This document shows positions 17,153 through 26,165 of a stretch of DNA of 64,000 nt, piece by piece; within the stretch, counting starts at the first letter, position 1; each line of letters starts with the position of its first letter. Under the pieces are notes generated by a model. It had not been told where the DNA came from and made no database searches. It worked only from the letters and a program-made list of their open reading frames with translations. Source of the stretch: Pseudomonas sp. G.S.17 (GTDB lineage Bacteria > Pseudomonadota > Gammaproteobacteria > Pseudomonadales > Pseudomonadaceae). The stretch covers positions 2,973,501 through 3,037,500 of the forward strand of contig NZ_CP151076.1 of assembly GCF_038096165.1 (NCBI RefSeq). The letters are read 5' to 3'. The position numbers were made by a program, and so were the translations under genes.

Positions 17153-17302
17153 GCGATTGGTGGTTTACATCAGCCACCATGGGTTGTTAGTTAACCCATC
17201 TCATGTGGCCATCGGGCACCCAAGTAGCGGGTGTTCATTGACTTCCTCAATCGGAACTACAAAAAGGCCCAGATAGTGGATTACCTTGAACACCGAGTCA
17301 TC

Positions 17303-18430
17303 TCACGAGTGCAGGCCGATCCAGCCGTTGATGCCCACATACACGCCTACGCAGATGATCAACACGCTGGAGAGGTAAGGTGCCCGTCGAGCGGCGGCAT
17401 TGAGCCAGGGGAAACGATTTGAAGCTTTTCGAGCGCCGATGGCGGCGACAGCGCCAACGGTGACCAAGGTAATCGCGAGGCCGAGGCTGAAGCAAAGCAC
17501 CATCACAGCCCCCAGTGTGGTCTGCTTCACTTGCAAGCAGAGCAGCAGCACGGTGATCGCTGCCGGGCAAGGGATCAGCCCCCCGGTGAGGCCAAACATC
17601 AGGATCTGACCGTTGCTCACCTCACGATTGGTGAAGCGCTTGCGAATATCGTTGGCATGGGCCTTTTCATGGGCGTCCTGGTAACCCTCAGCGGTCAGGC
17701 TTAATCCGTCCAGATCGCCGTGGTTATGGTTATGATCGTGTTCTTTGAAGTTCAGGTCGTAGTCGTGGCAGTGGCTTGCGTGCCTCAGGCTGAGCCGGGC
17801 GCTGAACTCATGCGGTTCCGGTATCGTATCTGGCGACTGGAGAAAACCGTCCTGCTGCACGAACCTGAATTGTTGCGTCACACCGTCCGGTCGAGCGGTA
17901 TGGACCACGACTTCGTCCGCGCTCCAGCCGTGTCCAGACAGAGCCTTCAAGCGCCAGTGAGGAGGTACGCCCTGTTCGAAAATCGACAATTCGACGCGCC
18001 CGTGCCCCGTGTCAATGCGGTGTGTTTCGTCATGGCCATGGTGGTTATCATTAGCACCGTTTGCCTCTTCGAACTTATACAGCTGCTCACCACGCCATGT
18101 GCGCCACAGCATCCATAGTGCAATGGCAATGATCAGAGCAGAAGATGCGAGCTGGAAGTAAGGCTCTGTGGTTTCAGCATCCAGACCCTGGCCTAGATAC
18201 ATCCCACCAATGGCCACCAACCAGACGACGGCGGTATGCGACAGCGTGGCTGCGAGCCCCAGCAGCACTGCCTGCTTGACGGAACCCCGGATGGCCACAA
18301 TGAATGCCGCCATCATGGTTTTGGAGTGCCCCGGCTCAAGCCCGTGCAACGCTCCCAGCAAGATGGCACTGGGGAAATACAGCCAGGCGTGCGAACCACC
18401 TTGCTGCAACAATTCGACAAAGTTCGGCAT
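17303..18430 (-). CDS. RcnA-like nickel/cobalt exporter
   Basis: This 375-residue membrane protein starts with HGLEPGHSKTMMAAFIVAIRG (near residues 29-49), the signature of the NiCoT/RcnA family, and has about six to seven TM helices. A long cytoplasmic or periplasmic insert (residues ~120-260) is very His-rich (ANDNHHGHDETHR; RHASHCHDYD; KEHDHNHNHGD), as in RcnA. It should export Ni or Co. The gene begins 8 bp after the end of the repressor gene and is probably cotranscribed with it. Confidence 0.83.
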   Translation of the reverse strand: MPNFVELLQQGGSHAWLYFPSAILLGALHGLEPGHSKTMMAAFIVAIRGSVKQAVLLGLAATLSHTAVVWLVAIGGMYLGQGLDAETTEPYFQLASSALIIAIALWMLWRTWRGEQLYKFEEANGANDNHHGHDETHRIDTGHGRVELSIFEQGVPPHWRLKALSGHGWSADEVVVHTARPDGVTQQFRFVQQDGFLQSPDTIPEPHEFSARLSLRHASHCHDYDLNFKEHDHNHNHGDLDGLSLTAEGYQDAHEKAHANDIRKRFTNREVSNGQILMFGLTGGLIPCPAAITVLLLCLQVKQTTLGAVMVLCFSLGLAITLVTVGAVAAIGARKASNRFPWLNAAARRAPYLSSVLIICVGVYVGINGWIGLHS

Positions 18431-18437
18431 GCAAGAC

Positions 18438-18731
18438 CTACAGGTATTTAGTGATTTGCTTGAAGGCTTCCAGCGGTGCCCGCTCGCCTTTTGCGAGTGA
18501 ACCTACGGTGTCTTCAAGGCAGTGATCGATGTGATCCTGAATCAACGTGCGTTTGGCTTGGCATACCGCTTTCTCTACCGCGTGAAGCTGCTGGGCGATA
18601 TCCACACACTCGCGGCCTTCTTCAATCATGGCGATGATGCCGCGCAAATGACCGTCGGCCCGCTTCAGGCGCTTTATAACGGCCTCATGAGACAAATGCG
18701 TGTGGCCATGGGGGTGGTCGTGCTCACTCAT
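18438..18731 (-). CDS. CsoR/RcnR-family metal-sensing repressor
   Basis: A 97-residue, all-alpha repressor with a His-rich N-terminus (HDHPHGHTH). The candidate metal ligands are C42, H67 and C71 (in REC, QDHIDHC). This C-H-C set is the CsoR/InrS pattern, whereas E. coli RcnR has C-H-H. With the His-rich N-terminus and the RcnA-like neighbour, an InrS-like Ni sensor is most likely. ATG 18731 (MSEHDH) is the family start; the longer frame to 18929 is not needed. The operator lies 40 bp upstream. Confidence 0.83.
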   Translation of the reverse strand: MSEHDHPHGHTHLSHEAVIKRLKRADGHLRGIIAMIEEGRECVDIAQQLHAVEKAVCQAKRTLIQDHIDHCLEDTVGSLAKGERAPLEAFKQITKYL

Positions 18732-18770
18732 GGTTTGAGCCTCAGGTCTGAATGATTCAGGCTGGCACTC

Positions 18771-18789
18771 TATCCCCCCGGGGGGGATA
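18771..18789. promoter_or_regulatory. GC-tract operator of the metal repressor
   Basis: TATCCCCCC followed by GGGGGGGATA forms a near-perfect inverted repeat. CsoR/RcnR proteins bind G/C-tracts flanked by AT steps of this form. It lies 40 bp upstream of the repressor's ATG, so it should control the repressor and the exporter together. Confidence 0.75.
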
Positions 18790-19038
18790 TGATCAAACAC
18801 CTTTCCAAGGCGCTTCCTCGACATTGTTCCTGGACACATGACATTGCTGTGCAAATTGCCGATCGTCATTGAGCCGCTGATCGAGCTGGCAAGAACAGCC
18901 GTAATCTCAAACAAGCCATTCGCCGCCAACCTGACCTATCTCAAAGTGTACGGCTCACTCTGCCTGTCTCTGTAACGCTGCGCGCCTCGCGCGCTGTGGC
19001 TAAATGGGCGTCCGAATTACCTGACCAACGAGCCCTTT

Positions 19039-19935
19039 ATGACCTCCCGTGATAACACTGGCATGGCCCTCGGCCTGCTTGGCGTTATAATTTTCAGCCT
19101 GACCCTGCCCATGACCCGCATCGTGGTCGAGGAAATTCACCCTCTGCTTAACGGCCTCGGCCGCGCGCTGGTGGCCGCGATTCCGGCGGCAGCGCTGTTG
19201 CTGTTGAGGCGTGAACAATGGCCGACCTTGAAGCAGTTCAAAGGTCTGCTCTTTGTCATCCTTGGGGTCATCGTCGGTTTCCCTGTTCTCTCGGCATGGG
19301 CGATGCAAACGCTGCCCTCATCCCACGGCGCACTGGTTAACGGCCTGCAGCCGCTGATCGTGGCCATGTACGCCGCCTGGTTGTCCCATGAGCGTCCGTC
19401 CAAAGCATTCTGGGCCTGCGCCGCGCTGGGTAGCGCGCTGGTGCTGACCTACGCGTTGATTCAGGGTGCCGGCAGCATCAGCAGCGGCGACTTGCTGATG
19501 CTGGCAGCCATTGCCCTCGGTGGCCTGGGTTATGCCGAAGGAGGAAGACTGGCGCGGGAGATGGGTGGCTGGCAAGTAATCTGCTGGGCATTGGTGCTGG
19601 CATTCCCGGTGCTGCTGGGCCCTGTGTTGTACTTGGCTTTCCAGCATCAGGGGCCAATCAGTGCACCAACATTGTGGGCGTTCGGATACGTCACCCTGTT
19701 CTCGCAATTCATCGGTTTCTTCGCCTGGTACGCCGGGTTGGCCATGGGCGGGATCGCCAGGGTCGGTCAGGTGCAACTGCTGCAGATTTTCTTCACCATT
19801 GCCTTCTCGGCGCTGTGGTTCGGCGAGCACATAGAACCTATCACCTGGCTATTTGCTGCTGGCGTGGTAGGCACCGTGATACTGGGACGCAGGACCACCG
19901 TGAAGCCGCCGCAAACGATTACGCTCAGTGACTGA
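19039..19935 (+). CDS. DMT-superfamily (EamA) exporter
   Basis: This 298-residue protein has about ten hydrophobic helices in two repeated halves, as in EamA/RhaT transporters. SSHGALVNGLQPLIVAMYAAWLSHERPS and FGEHIEPITWLFAAGVVGTVILGRR are the two repeat ends. It probably exports small metabolites such as amino acids. It stands alone; substrate unknown. Confidence 0.85.
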   Translation: MTSRDNTGMALGLLGVIIFSLTLPMTRIVVEEIHPLLNGLGRALVAAIPAAALLLLRREQWPTLKQFKGLLFVILGVIVGFPVLSAWAMQTLPSSHGALVNGLQPLIVAMYAAWLSHERPSKAFWACAALGSALVLTYALIQGAGSISSGDLLMLAAIALGGLGYAEGGRLAREMGGWQVICWALVLAFPVLLGPVLYLAFQHQGPISAPTLWAFGYVTLFSQFIGFFAWYAGLAMGGIARVGQVQLLQIFFTIAFSALWFGEHIEPITWLFAAGVVGTVILGRRTTVKPPQTITLSD

Positions 19936-20182
19936 GCCAGGTAGGCCAAACTAAAACCTGACCGGATCGCCAGGTATGGAGGGTTGGACGAGAATCTGGC
20001 CCTCAGCTGCCCTGCAAAGCAGCAACAAATTCATCGTGGCGCATATTTATCCAATCTCTTCATTCAACAAACACCTAAGTAGCTTAGATCAAAAAAGCCT
20101 TTTACAGCTCTTGGTCATAAGATTACGGTCTTAGTAAACCTGCCGGGACATTCCCGCGTCAGCCCTCACTCCTGACTGATGA

Positions 20183-20497
20183 TTGCCCATGAGCACACGT
20201 TCCCTGGCTTGCGTTTCTGCCGTTACGCCTCTGGATGAGCCAGTGTCGGCTTTGGACGTCTCGGTTCAAGCACATATTCTCGACCTGCTGGCCGAATTGC
20301 AGGCCGAACAGGGATTGGCCTACCTGCTCGTATCGCATGATCTGGCGGTGGTGGCCAACGTCGCGCATCACGTGTTGGTGCTGCGTAACGGTCAGGTGGT
20401 TGAACAAGGGACGACCGACGATGTGTTCAAAAACCCTCAAGCGGCCTATACCCAAGAACTGCTGGCTGCGGTGCCAGGGAAAAAGCTGAGCGCTTGA
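20183..20497 (+). pseudogene. Remnant of a dipeptide-type ABC ATPase (C-terminal half)
   Basis: The ~90 recognisable residues begin inside Walker B at LDEPVSALDVSVQAHILDLL and continue through the H-loop (LLVSHDLAVVANVAHHV) to the oligopeptide-type tail (VVEQGTTDDVFKNPQAAYTQELLAAVPG). Walker A, the Q-loop and most of the signature region are missing. The ten or so residues before Walker B (MSTRSLACVSAVTP) do not match the family. No permease or binding protein is nearby, so this is a broken fragment. Confidence 0.8.
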
Positions 20498-20568
20498 TTG
20501 AATAGGCCGGCAGACACAGCTTCGCCAGACGACTTGGTAGAAGCCAGCGTGATTCGCTTACCTCAACA

Positions 20569-21336
20569 TCACAACTTTTCAGCTTGCTCCACCCGATTTC
20601 GCCCCCCACGCTTGGCGCGATAAAGCGCAGCGTCAGCCGCGCCGTAAGCGGTATCAAAGGTCGTCCCGGAGGTGCTCGCGCTGACGCCAAAACTCGCGGT
20701 GATCTGGCGGTTTACCGGATCGGCAAATACATGGTTGGCAATCGCGTCACGCATGGCTTCTGCCAGTTCCAGTCCACGCTCCAGGTCTTCGCCGGTAATC
20801 AAGACGGTGAACTCCTCGCCCCCCACGCGACCTATCTTTCCAATGTCTGCGACCACCTCGCGCAGGCAGCCGACAATCCCCTGGATGACCGCATCGCCGG
20901 CCGGATGACCAAACTCGTCATTCACTTGCTTGAAGTGATCGATGTCCAGCACCACCAGCACAGCGCCGTTTTTCTGCAGCGCCTGGACAGCCAGATCGAT
21001 GATCGCCCCGCGATTCAGTATTCCGGTCAGGGCGTCGTGAGTGGCCCGGTATTCAAGTTGGCCCGCCAGCGTCTGCAACTGCGTATTGAGCAAATTCATT
21101 TCTCGCTCGGCGCGGTCGCTTCTGCCGATCAACCGGCGCATTTCGCGCATCAGTCGTTCGTAATGAGAAGCCAGATCAGCCAGCGATCGCTTGTAGGTTG
21201 ATGCCTCGGCATCCGTCACGGCCAGGACCGAGCGGGCATGTTCGAGGGCGTCCGTCTCGTTTTTAAAAAGGTCCGGAACCGCGTCAATCGAAGCGCAAAT
21301 GGGTGTGACTGAAGCTGACATGACCGTCATCCTCAT
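20569..21336 (-). CDS. siaD: Diguanylate cyclase, SiaD-like
   Basis: About 255 residues. An N-terminal helical region (coiled coil to about residue 100) precedes a GGDEF domain with THDALTGILNRGAI, DIDHFKQVNDEFGHPAGDAVI and the active-site GGEEF (near 173). No RxxD inhibitory site is apparent. In P. aeruginosa the phosphorylation state of SiaC controls SiaD. The start was set at ATG 21336, which overlaps the siaC stop (TGATG); a TTG sits one codon upstream. It is the last gene of the four-gene operon. Confidence 0.86.
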   Translation of the reverse strand: MRMTVMSASVTPICASIDAVPDLFKNETDALEHARSVLAVTDAEASTYKRSLADLASHYERLMREMRRLIGRSDRAEREMNLLNTQLQTLAGQLEYRATHDALTGILNRGAIIDLAVQALQKNGAVLVVLDIDHFKQVNDEFGHPAGDAVIQGIVGCLREVVADIGKIGRVGGEEFTVLITGEDLERGLELAEAMRDAIANHVFADPVNRQITASFGVSASTSGTTFDTAYGAADAALYRAKRGGRNRVEQAEKL

Positions 21337-21740
21337 CAAGTGGTGATTGGATGGTCGTTGAACGTGACCGCCGTGAAGTCAGCCTTCAATTCCTCGCCGA
21401 ATTCAAAAATCGTTTCGTCTTCTTCGTCGTGATACCAGTTCACCTCGATGCGGTTTCCAGCCTGGGCAGATTGATCCAGAGCATCGAAAATATTGAAGAG
21501 GATTTTGGTGCTGGAACTATTGAAATAGGCCAGTGCGATATTCACGGTGATGGTTGCGCTGGCTCGCTCCAGCAGAAAAGCACGTAGTTGCTGCACAACA
21601 GGCGCATAAAAAGCAGCGGCATTTTCCGGATATGACTCGCCCTTCATCGAAAGAAGATCCTGATCAAAGCGAAAATCGATTTCCGGCGAAGTTGCGGTTG
21701 CTTCGATGTAGAAATTATCCATGCTAGATAGGCCACTCAT
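21336..21740 (-). CDS. siaC: SiaC-family anchor protein
   Basis: About 134 residues. The family segments are visible: FDQDLLSMKGESYPENAAAFYAPVVQQL in the first half and SSSTKILFNIFDALDQSAQAGNRIEVNWYHD near the middle. The latter carries the S/T phosphorylated by SiaB and dephosphorylated by SiaA. SiaC binds SiaD and switches on c-di-GMP synthesis when unphosphorylated. ATG 21740 follows the siaB stop by one base; an ATG at 21722 is also possible. Confidence 0.83.
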   Translation of the reverse strand: MSGLSSMDNFYIEATATSPEIDFRFDQDLLSMKGESYPENAAAFYAPVVQQLRAFLLERASATITVNIALAYFNSSSTKILFNIFDALDQSAQAGNRIEVNWYHDEEDETIFEFGEELKADFTAVTFNDHPITT

Positions 21741-21741
21741 T

Positions 21742-22311
21742 TCAAATAATCGCTTTGAGGCAGAACAACGTGGTGTCGGGATCGTCCTCCCTCGGGTGAA
21801 AGCCAAACTCCAAAGGTGCGCTTGCGTCGCGGGCCATGGTCAGGAAGCCCAGCCCGGCGCCCTTGCTGTCTGCCGGCGTCTCGGAACGCAACGTTACCTT
21901 GTAAGCGGCCTTGATTTCTTCAAGTGACATGCTGCGCAGCGGCTCCAGCTTTTCTCGCAGGCGCTCGACATCTGTCGTCGCAATGGGGTTGGCGCAAAGC
22001 ATCAGATGCCGCTCGCCGTCGGTACTGATGCAAACGGCACCCTGGCGAAGCACTGAGTTCTCGGAATGAGTTGCGCCAAGAGCGTCGGAGGAATAATGAA
22101 TAATATTCTGCGAGAGCTCGACGAACGACGAAAACAACTTGCGTCTCGTTGGCCCGCTGACACCAGAAATCTCCAACTGAAGTTTCACAACCTCAGCCAT
22201 TGCGGAAATGACGTGGTGTGAAAAGTAGCCCTTGTGATAGAAAATCACGTTTTGCCGGCTGGCCAATTCGAAGAATGAGCCGTCCTGCTGAGCGGTAGAT
22301 GAATTAAGCAT
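21742..22311 (-). CDS. siaB: SiaB-family kinase
   Basis: About 189 residues. SiaB acts as the kinase of SiaC. VELSQNIIHYSSDA resembles the N-box of GHKL kinases, and ADSKGAGLGFLTMARDASAPLEF the G-box. ATG 22311 with AGGA upstream overlaps the preceding stop at 22304. Confidence 0.83.
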   Translation of the reverse strand: MLNSSTAQQDGSFFELASRQNVIFYHKGYFSHHVISAMAEVVKLQLEISGVSGPTRRKLFSSFVELSQNIIHYSSDALGATHSENSVLRQGAVCISTDGERHLMLCANPIATTDVERLREKLEPLRSMSLEEIKAAYKVTLRSETPADSKGAGLGFLTMARDASAPLEFGFHPREDDPDTTLFCLKAII

Positions 22312-23551
22312 TGTTATTCCTGAGGCGGGCACAGAATAGGGTCAAGTCATCCCGACGGGTTTGCTCGCCCTGCCAGTTAAGCAGCGTATTTTTTATAGCA
22401 TCACAGATGGCTGCCGAAGGTTGGGCACGATGTTCAAGAATGGTGTCGAACGCCTTGCGCTTGCCGAATGCAATGCCTTTAGGGCCGCCGATTTGATCGG
22501 TAAGCCCGTCGGTGGCGATGAAGATCATGCTGCCAGGCAACATAGCCATGGCAGCGGGAACCCACTCGAAGTCGTAATCGCTATCGACGTAGCCGACCCC
22601 CATCCGCTGGCCGACCAGGGTCTGAAGCTGTTCCGAGTCCGGATGCAATACGTGCAGCGACATTCGCGCCCCTGCGAAACTCAGCACCTGCGTGGCGTTA
22701 TCGAACCAGAAAAACGCCGCATCCAGTCCATCATCTGATTCTGGTGTGCCGTCCAGTCCATCGACCTGCCCTAGAAGTCCCTTCACGCCACGGTTCACGG
22801 CCGACAAAAGCGCCGCGGGGTTGCGAGGCCCGAGTTGCCCCAACGCCTGGGTAAGCGATGAAGACGCAATCAAGGTCATGAAGGCGCCCGGCACGCCATG
22901 CCCCGTGCAATCGGCTATTGCCCCGAACCAACCCTCGGGATACGCACAAAAATGATAGAAGTCGCCGCCCACTACATCGCGTGGTTCCCACAACAGCGCA
23001 GCGTCATCCAGCGTCGAGGCCAATGCATCGCGGGAAGCTCTGAGCATCGCGCGTTGAATGACGCTTGCGTACTCGATGCTCTGCATCATCTGACGATTCT
23101 TTTCCGCTTGCATGGCGGCCACCACCGCCATCAATTGCAAACCATTGCCCAGACCTGCGAACCGGCCTTCACGCGTCACGATGAAACCGTCGGCGAGGGC
23201 TTTTTCGCCAAACTCGACCGTCTTGAAGGTCAGCTCTTCGATACTCATCCTGGAATCGACCACCAGGGGCTCTTTGTCCATAAACGCAATGCAGCTCTTG
23301 CGGTCATACAGCTCGCGATGAAATGGCTTGCTCATCTGCGACATGAAGATATTTCGATTGATCAGCCCGATGGGTCGCTCGCCCTCGACCACGGCCAGGC
23401 ACACCATCTCGCGATGCGCGGTGAAGAGATCCATGACCTTGATGTTAGTGCTGTCCGAGTCGATGCCGGGCACCTCGTTGCACAAATCATCTGCACAGCG
23501 ATGATCCCTGGGCAGCGTTGGTCGCATGAATGTGAACTGTTCTGCCTGCAT
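22304..23551 (-). CDS. SiaA-like PP2C (SpoIIE) phosphatase with N-terminal CBS-like region
   Basis: This 415-residue protein ends in a PP2C/SpoIIE domain with GGDFYHFCAYPEGWFGAIADCTGHG (metal-binding Asp residues) and RRDDLTLFCARL. The N-terminal ~130 residues look like a CBS pair (GLINRNIFMSQMSKPF; SIEELTFKTVE; GFIVTREGRFAGLGNG). No transmembrane or HAMP segment is seen. P. aeruginosa SiaA is a longer membrane protein with HAMP, so the input domain differs here. It heads the siaABCD-like operon and should dephosphorylate SiaC. Confidence 0.83.
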   Translation of the reverse strand: MQAEQFTFMRPTLPRDHRCADDLCNEVPGIDSDSTNIKVMDLFTAHREMVCLAVVEGERPIGLINRNIFMSQMSKPFHRELYDRKSCIAFMDKEPLVVDSRMSIEELTFKTVEFGEKALADGFIVTREGRFAGLGNGLQLMAVVAAMQAEKNRQMMQSIEYASVIQRAMLRASRDALASTLDDAALLWEPRDVVGGDFYHFCAYPEGWFGAIADCTGHGVPGAFMTLIASSSLTQALGQLGPRNPAALLSAVNRGVKGLLGQVDGLDGTPESDDGLDAAFFWFDNATQVLSFAGARMSLHVLHPDSEQLQTLVGQRMGVGYVDSDYDFEWVPAAMAMLPGSMIFIATDGLTDQIGGPKGIAFGKRKAFDTILEHRAQPSAAICDAIKNTLLNWQGEQTRRDDLTLFCARLRNNNA

Positions 23552-23829
23552 GCTTACGTCATCGTGGCTGACTAAAGCTCGTATCCTGACACACTGATAT
23601 TAAAGTGATATTACAGTGCGCGCTTTATCCTGCTGCGCGATTAGATAGCTGTCCGCGTCCCTGAAGCCCCCGCAATCGGCATCGATTTATCCCCCCGCAT
23701 ATCGAACAGCGCTCAATGAGCTCAAGGCGTCATCGTTCCTTCACACCTTTGTGACATTCATCTTGCAGCGCTTGGTCATACACCCGCCAGGCACGCCGAA
23801 AGTTCTGTGGATCAGAGGAAAGCGGACAG

Positions 23830-25158
23830 ATGAAAGTGACAGTGTTCGGAACCGGTTATGTAGGCCTCACCCAAGCCGCCTGCCTGGCCGAAGTGGGCCA
23901 CACGGTTTGCTGCGTGGATGTCAATCGGGAGCGTATTGACGCCCTGCGCCATGGTATCTGTCCTATTTTCGAGCCTGGCCTGGCGCAATTGCTGCGCAAC
24001 GGACTGGACAGCAAACGGCTGTACTTCACCACCGACGAAGCCGAAGGCAGTCGCTTTGCTGAACTGGTATTCATCGCGGTCGGCACGCCCCTGCAAGCCG
24101 ACGGCCACGCTGACCTGAGTCAGGTGCTCACCGTGCTGCGTTCGCTGCTCAGGCATGCCGAAGGTGCGCGAATCATCGTCAATAAATCCACTTCGCCGGT
24201 GGGCACCGTCGACCGCCTGCGTCTCGAAATCGCTGCGAGCCCGCGACGCGATGAAGGCTTCGAAGTGATCAGCAACCCGGAATTCCTCAAGGAAGGTTCG
24301 GCCGTCAACGACTGCCTGCGCCCGGACCGCATCATCGTCGGCGGTGCCAGCCCGGCGGCGCTGGAACGCTTGCGCGAGCTTTACCAGCCCTTCAGCCGTA
24401 ACCGCGAGAAGTTCGTGGTCATGGATGCCCGGAGCGCCGAGTTGACCAAATACGCGGCCAACTGCCTGCTGGCGACCAAGATCTCCTTCATCAATGAGAT
24501 GGCCAACCTGGCGGAACGACTGGACGCCGATATCGAACAGGTGCGGCTGGGCATCGGCGCCGACCCGCGCATTGGTTATGACTTTATCTACCCTGGATGC
24601 GGCTTCGGCGGCTCGTGTTTCCCCAAGGATCTGCACGCCCTGCTCAGGACCGCCGAGGAGCATGGCATGGAAGCTCCTCTGCTCGGCGCCGTGGAGCAGG
24701 TCAACCGCCGCCAGAAACACCGTCTATTCGAGAAAATCCACGCGCATTATCAAGGCGCGTTAAAGGGCAAGGTCTTCGCTGTCTGGGGGCTCGCCTTCAA
24801 GCCCAATACCGACGATATCCGCGAGGCTTCCAGCCTTGCCTTGCTCGAAGCGCTGTGGGCCGCCGACGCGCAGGTCCAGGCCCATGACCCTCAAGCCATG
24901 CAGGCCATCCAGCGGCAATATGGCTCGCGCAACGACCTGAATCTGGCGCCATGCAAGGAAGACGCACTGGAGGGTGCGGATGCGCTGGTGGTGATTACCG
25001 AATGGCAGGATTACCGGGTGCTGGATCTGGATCGACTCGGTAAACAGCTGCGTGACCGAGTGGTATTCGACGGCCGCAACCTTTTCGACCCGACACAGGT
25101 GCGTGACGCCGGACTGACGTACTACGGCATTGGTCGTGGGCAGGCGGCCCGGCCGTGA
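23830..25158 (+). CDS. ugd: UDP-glucose 6-dehydrogenase
   Basis: This 442-residue enzyme oxidises UDP-glucose to UDP-glucuronate with two NAD. The N-terminal Rossmann motif is VTVFGTGYVGLTQAACLAEVGH; the catalytic Cys lies in GCGFGGSCFPKDLHAL (near 258), and the C-terminal UDP-binding domain has GLAFKPNTDDIREASS. Its GTGA end overlaps the start of the epimerase gene. It starts a five-gene operon that runs to 28712. Confidence 0.94.
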   Translation: MKVTVFGTGYVGLTQAACLAEVGHTVCCVDVNRERIDALRHGICPIFEPGLAQLLRNGLDSKRLYFTTDEAEGSRFAELVFIAVGTPLQADGHADLSQVLTVLRSLLRHAEGARIIVNKSTSPVGTVDRLRLEIAASPRRDEGFEVISNPEFLKEGSAVNDCLRPDRIIVGGASPAALERLRELYQPFSRNREKFVVMDARSAELTKYAANCLLATKISFINEMANLAERLDADIEQVRLGIGADPRIGYDFIYPGCGFGGSCFPKDLHALLRTAEEHGMEAPLLGAVEQVNRRQKHRLFEKIHAHYQGALKGKVFAVWGLAFKPNTDDIREASSLALLEALWAADAQVQAHDPQAMQAIQRQYGSRNDLNLAPCKEDALEGADALVVITEWQDYRVLDLDRLGKQLRDRVVFDGRNLFDPTQVRDAGLTYYGIGRGQAARP

Positions 25159-26165
25159 CGGTACTGGTGACCGGCGCCGCCGGTTTTATCGGATTCCACG
25201 TCGCCCGGCAACTGTGCGAGCAAGGCGTTGAAGTGGTCGGCATCGACAACCTCAACGCCTACTACAGCGTGGAGCTCAAGCAAGCCCGTCTGGCCAGGCT
25301 GCAGTGCCTGCCGGGATTTACTTTTCAACGTCTGGACATCACCGACTTTGCCGGTCTGTCGGCGCTGTTCGAGCGTCACGGCTTCCAACAGGTCATACAC
25401 CTGGCGGCCCAGGCCGGTGTGCGGTATTCGCTGGAGGATCCAGGCGCCTACGTCCAGTCGAATCTGGTCGGCTTCGTCAATGTGCTCGAAGCCTGTCGGC
25501 AGCATCGCCCGGCGCATCTGATCTACGCCTCGAGCAGCTCGGTCTACGGCGCCAACCAGCGCATGCCCTTTCAGATCGAGGATGCCGTCGACCGCCCGCT
25601 GTCACTGTATGCCGCCAGTAAACGTTCCAACGAACTGACCGCGTACAGCTACTCGCACCTGTTCGGCCTGCCGACCAGCGGCTTGCGCTTTTTTACGGTG
25701 TACGGCCCGTGGGGTCGCCCGGACATGGCCCTGTTCAAATTTACCCAAGCGATGCTCACTGGGGAGCCTATCGAGCTCTACAACCATGGGCAGATGGCGC
25801 GGGATTTCACCTACATCGATGACATCGTCGAAAGCATTCTGCGCCTGCGTCTGCGCCCTCCCGTCGCTGTCGACAGCATCCCGCCTCATCAACTTTTCAA
25901 CATCGGCCGGGGTCAGCCGGTCACGTTGCTGGAGTTCGTCGATAGCCTGGAAACGGCGCTGGGTGTGCGCGCAGAACGTCGCAAGCTGCCGATGCAGGCT
26001 GGCGATGCGCTGAAAACCTGGGCCGATGTCTCCGCCCTGGCGCGATGGATCGACTTTCAACCGCAGGTGTCGCTCGACGCCGGCGTCCGTGCCTTTGTCA
26101 CCTGGTACTGCGAGCACTATCAGGTCCAGGTCTGCCTGCCATCTTCACAACAGGGACACCAATGA
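25155..26165 (+). CDS. UDP-glucuronate 4-epimerase (SDR)
   Basis: This 336-residue extended SDR has TGAAGFIGFHVARQL at the N-terminus and the active site SLYAASKRSNEL (YxxxK near 153). The segments HLAAQAGVRYSLEDP, YASSSSVYG and FFTVYGPWGRPDMALFKF match UDP-glucuronate 4-epimerases. It should make UDP-galacturonate from the Ugd product. A GTG at 25155 overlaps ugd by 4 bp. Confidence 0.88.
   Translation: MTVLVTGAAGFIGFHVARQLCEQGVEVVGIDNLNAYYSVELKQARLARLQCLPGFTFQRLDITDFAGLSALFERHGFQQVIHLAAQAGVRYSLEDPGAYVQSNLVGFVNVLEACRQHRPAHLIYASSSSVYGANQRMPFQIEDAVDRPLSLYAASKRSNELTAYSYSHLFGLPTSGLRFFTVYGPWGRPDMALFKFTQAMLTGEPIELYNHGQMARDFTYIDDIVESILRLRLRPPVAVDSIPPHQLFNIGRGQPVTLLEFVDSLETALGVRAERRKLPMQAGDALKTWADVSALARWIDFQPQVSLDAGVRAFVTWYCEHYQVQVCLPSSQQGHQ

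Noticed and set aside
17153..17185. TGGTGG/CCACCA hairpin after the sigma-54 activator gene
   Set aside because: Only six-base arms and no T-tract; too weak to call a terminator.
23812..24720. 302-codon frame on the minus strand
   Set aside because: Antisense to ugd.
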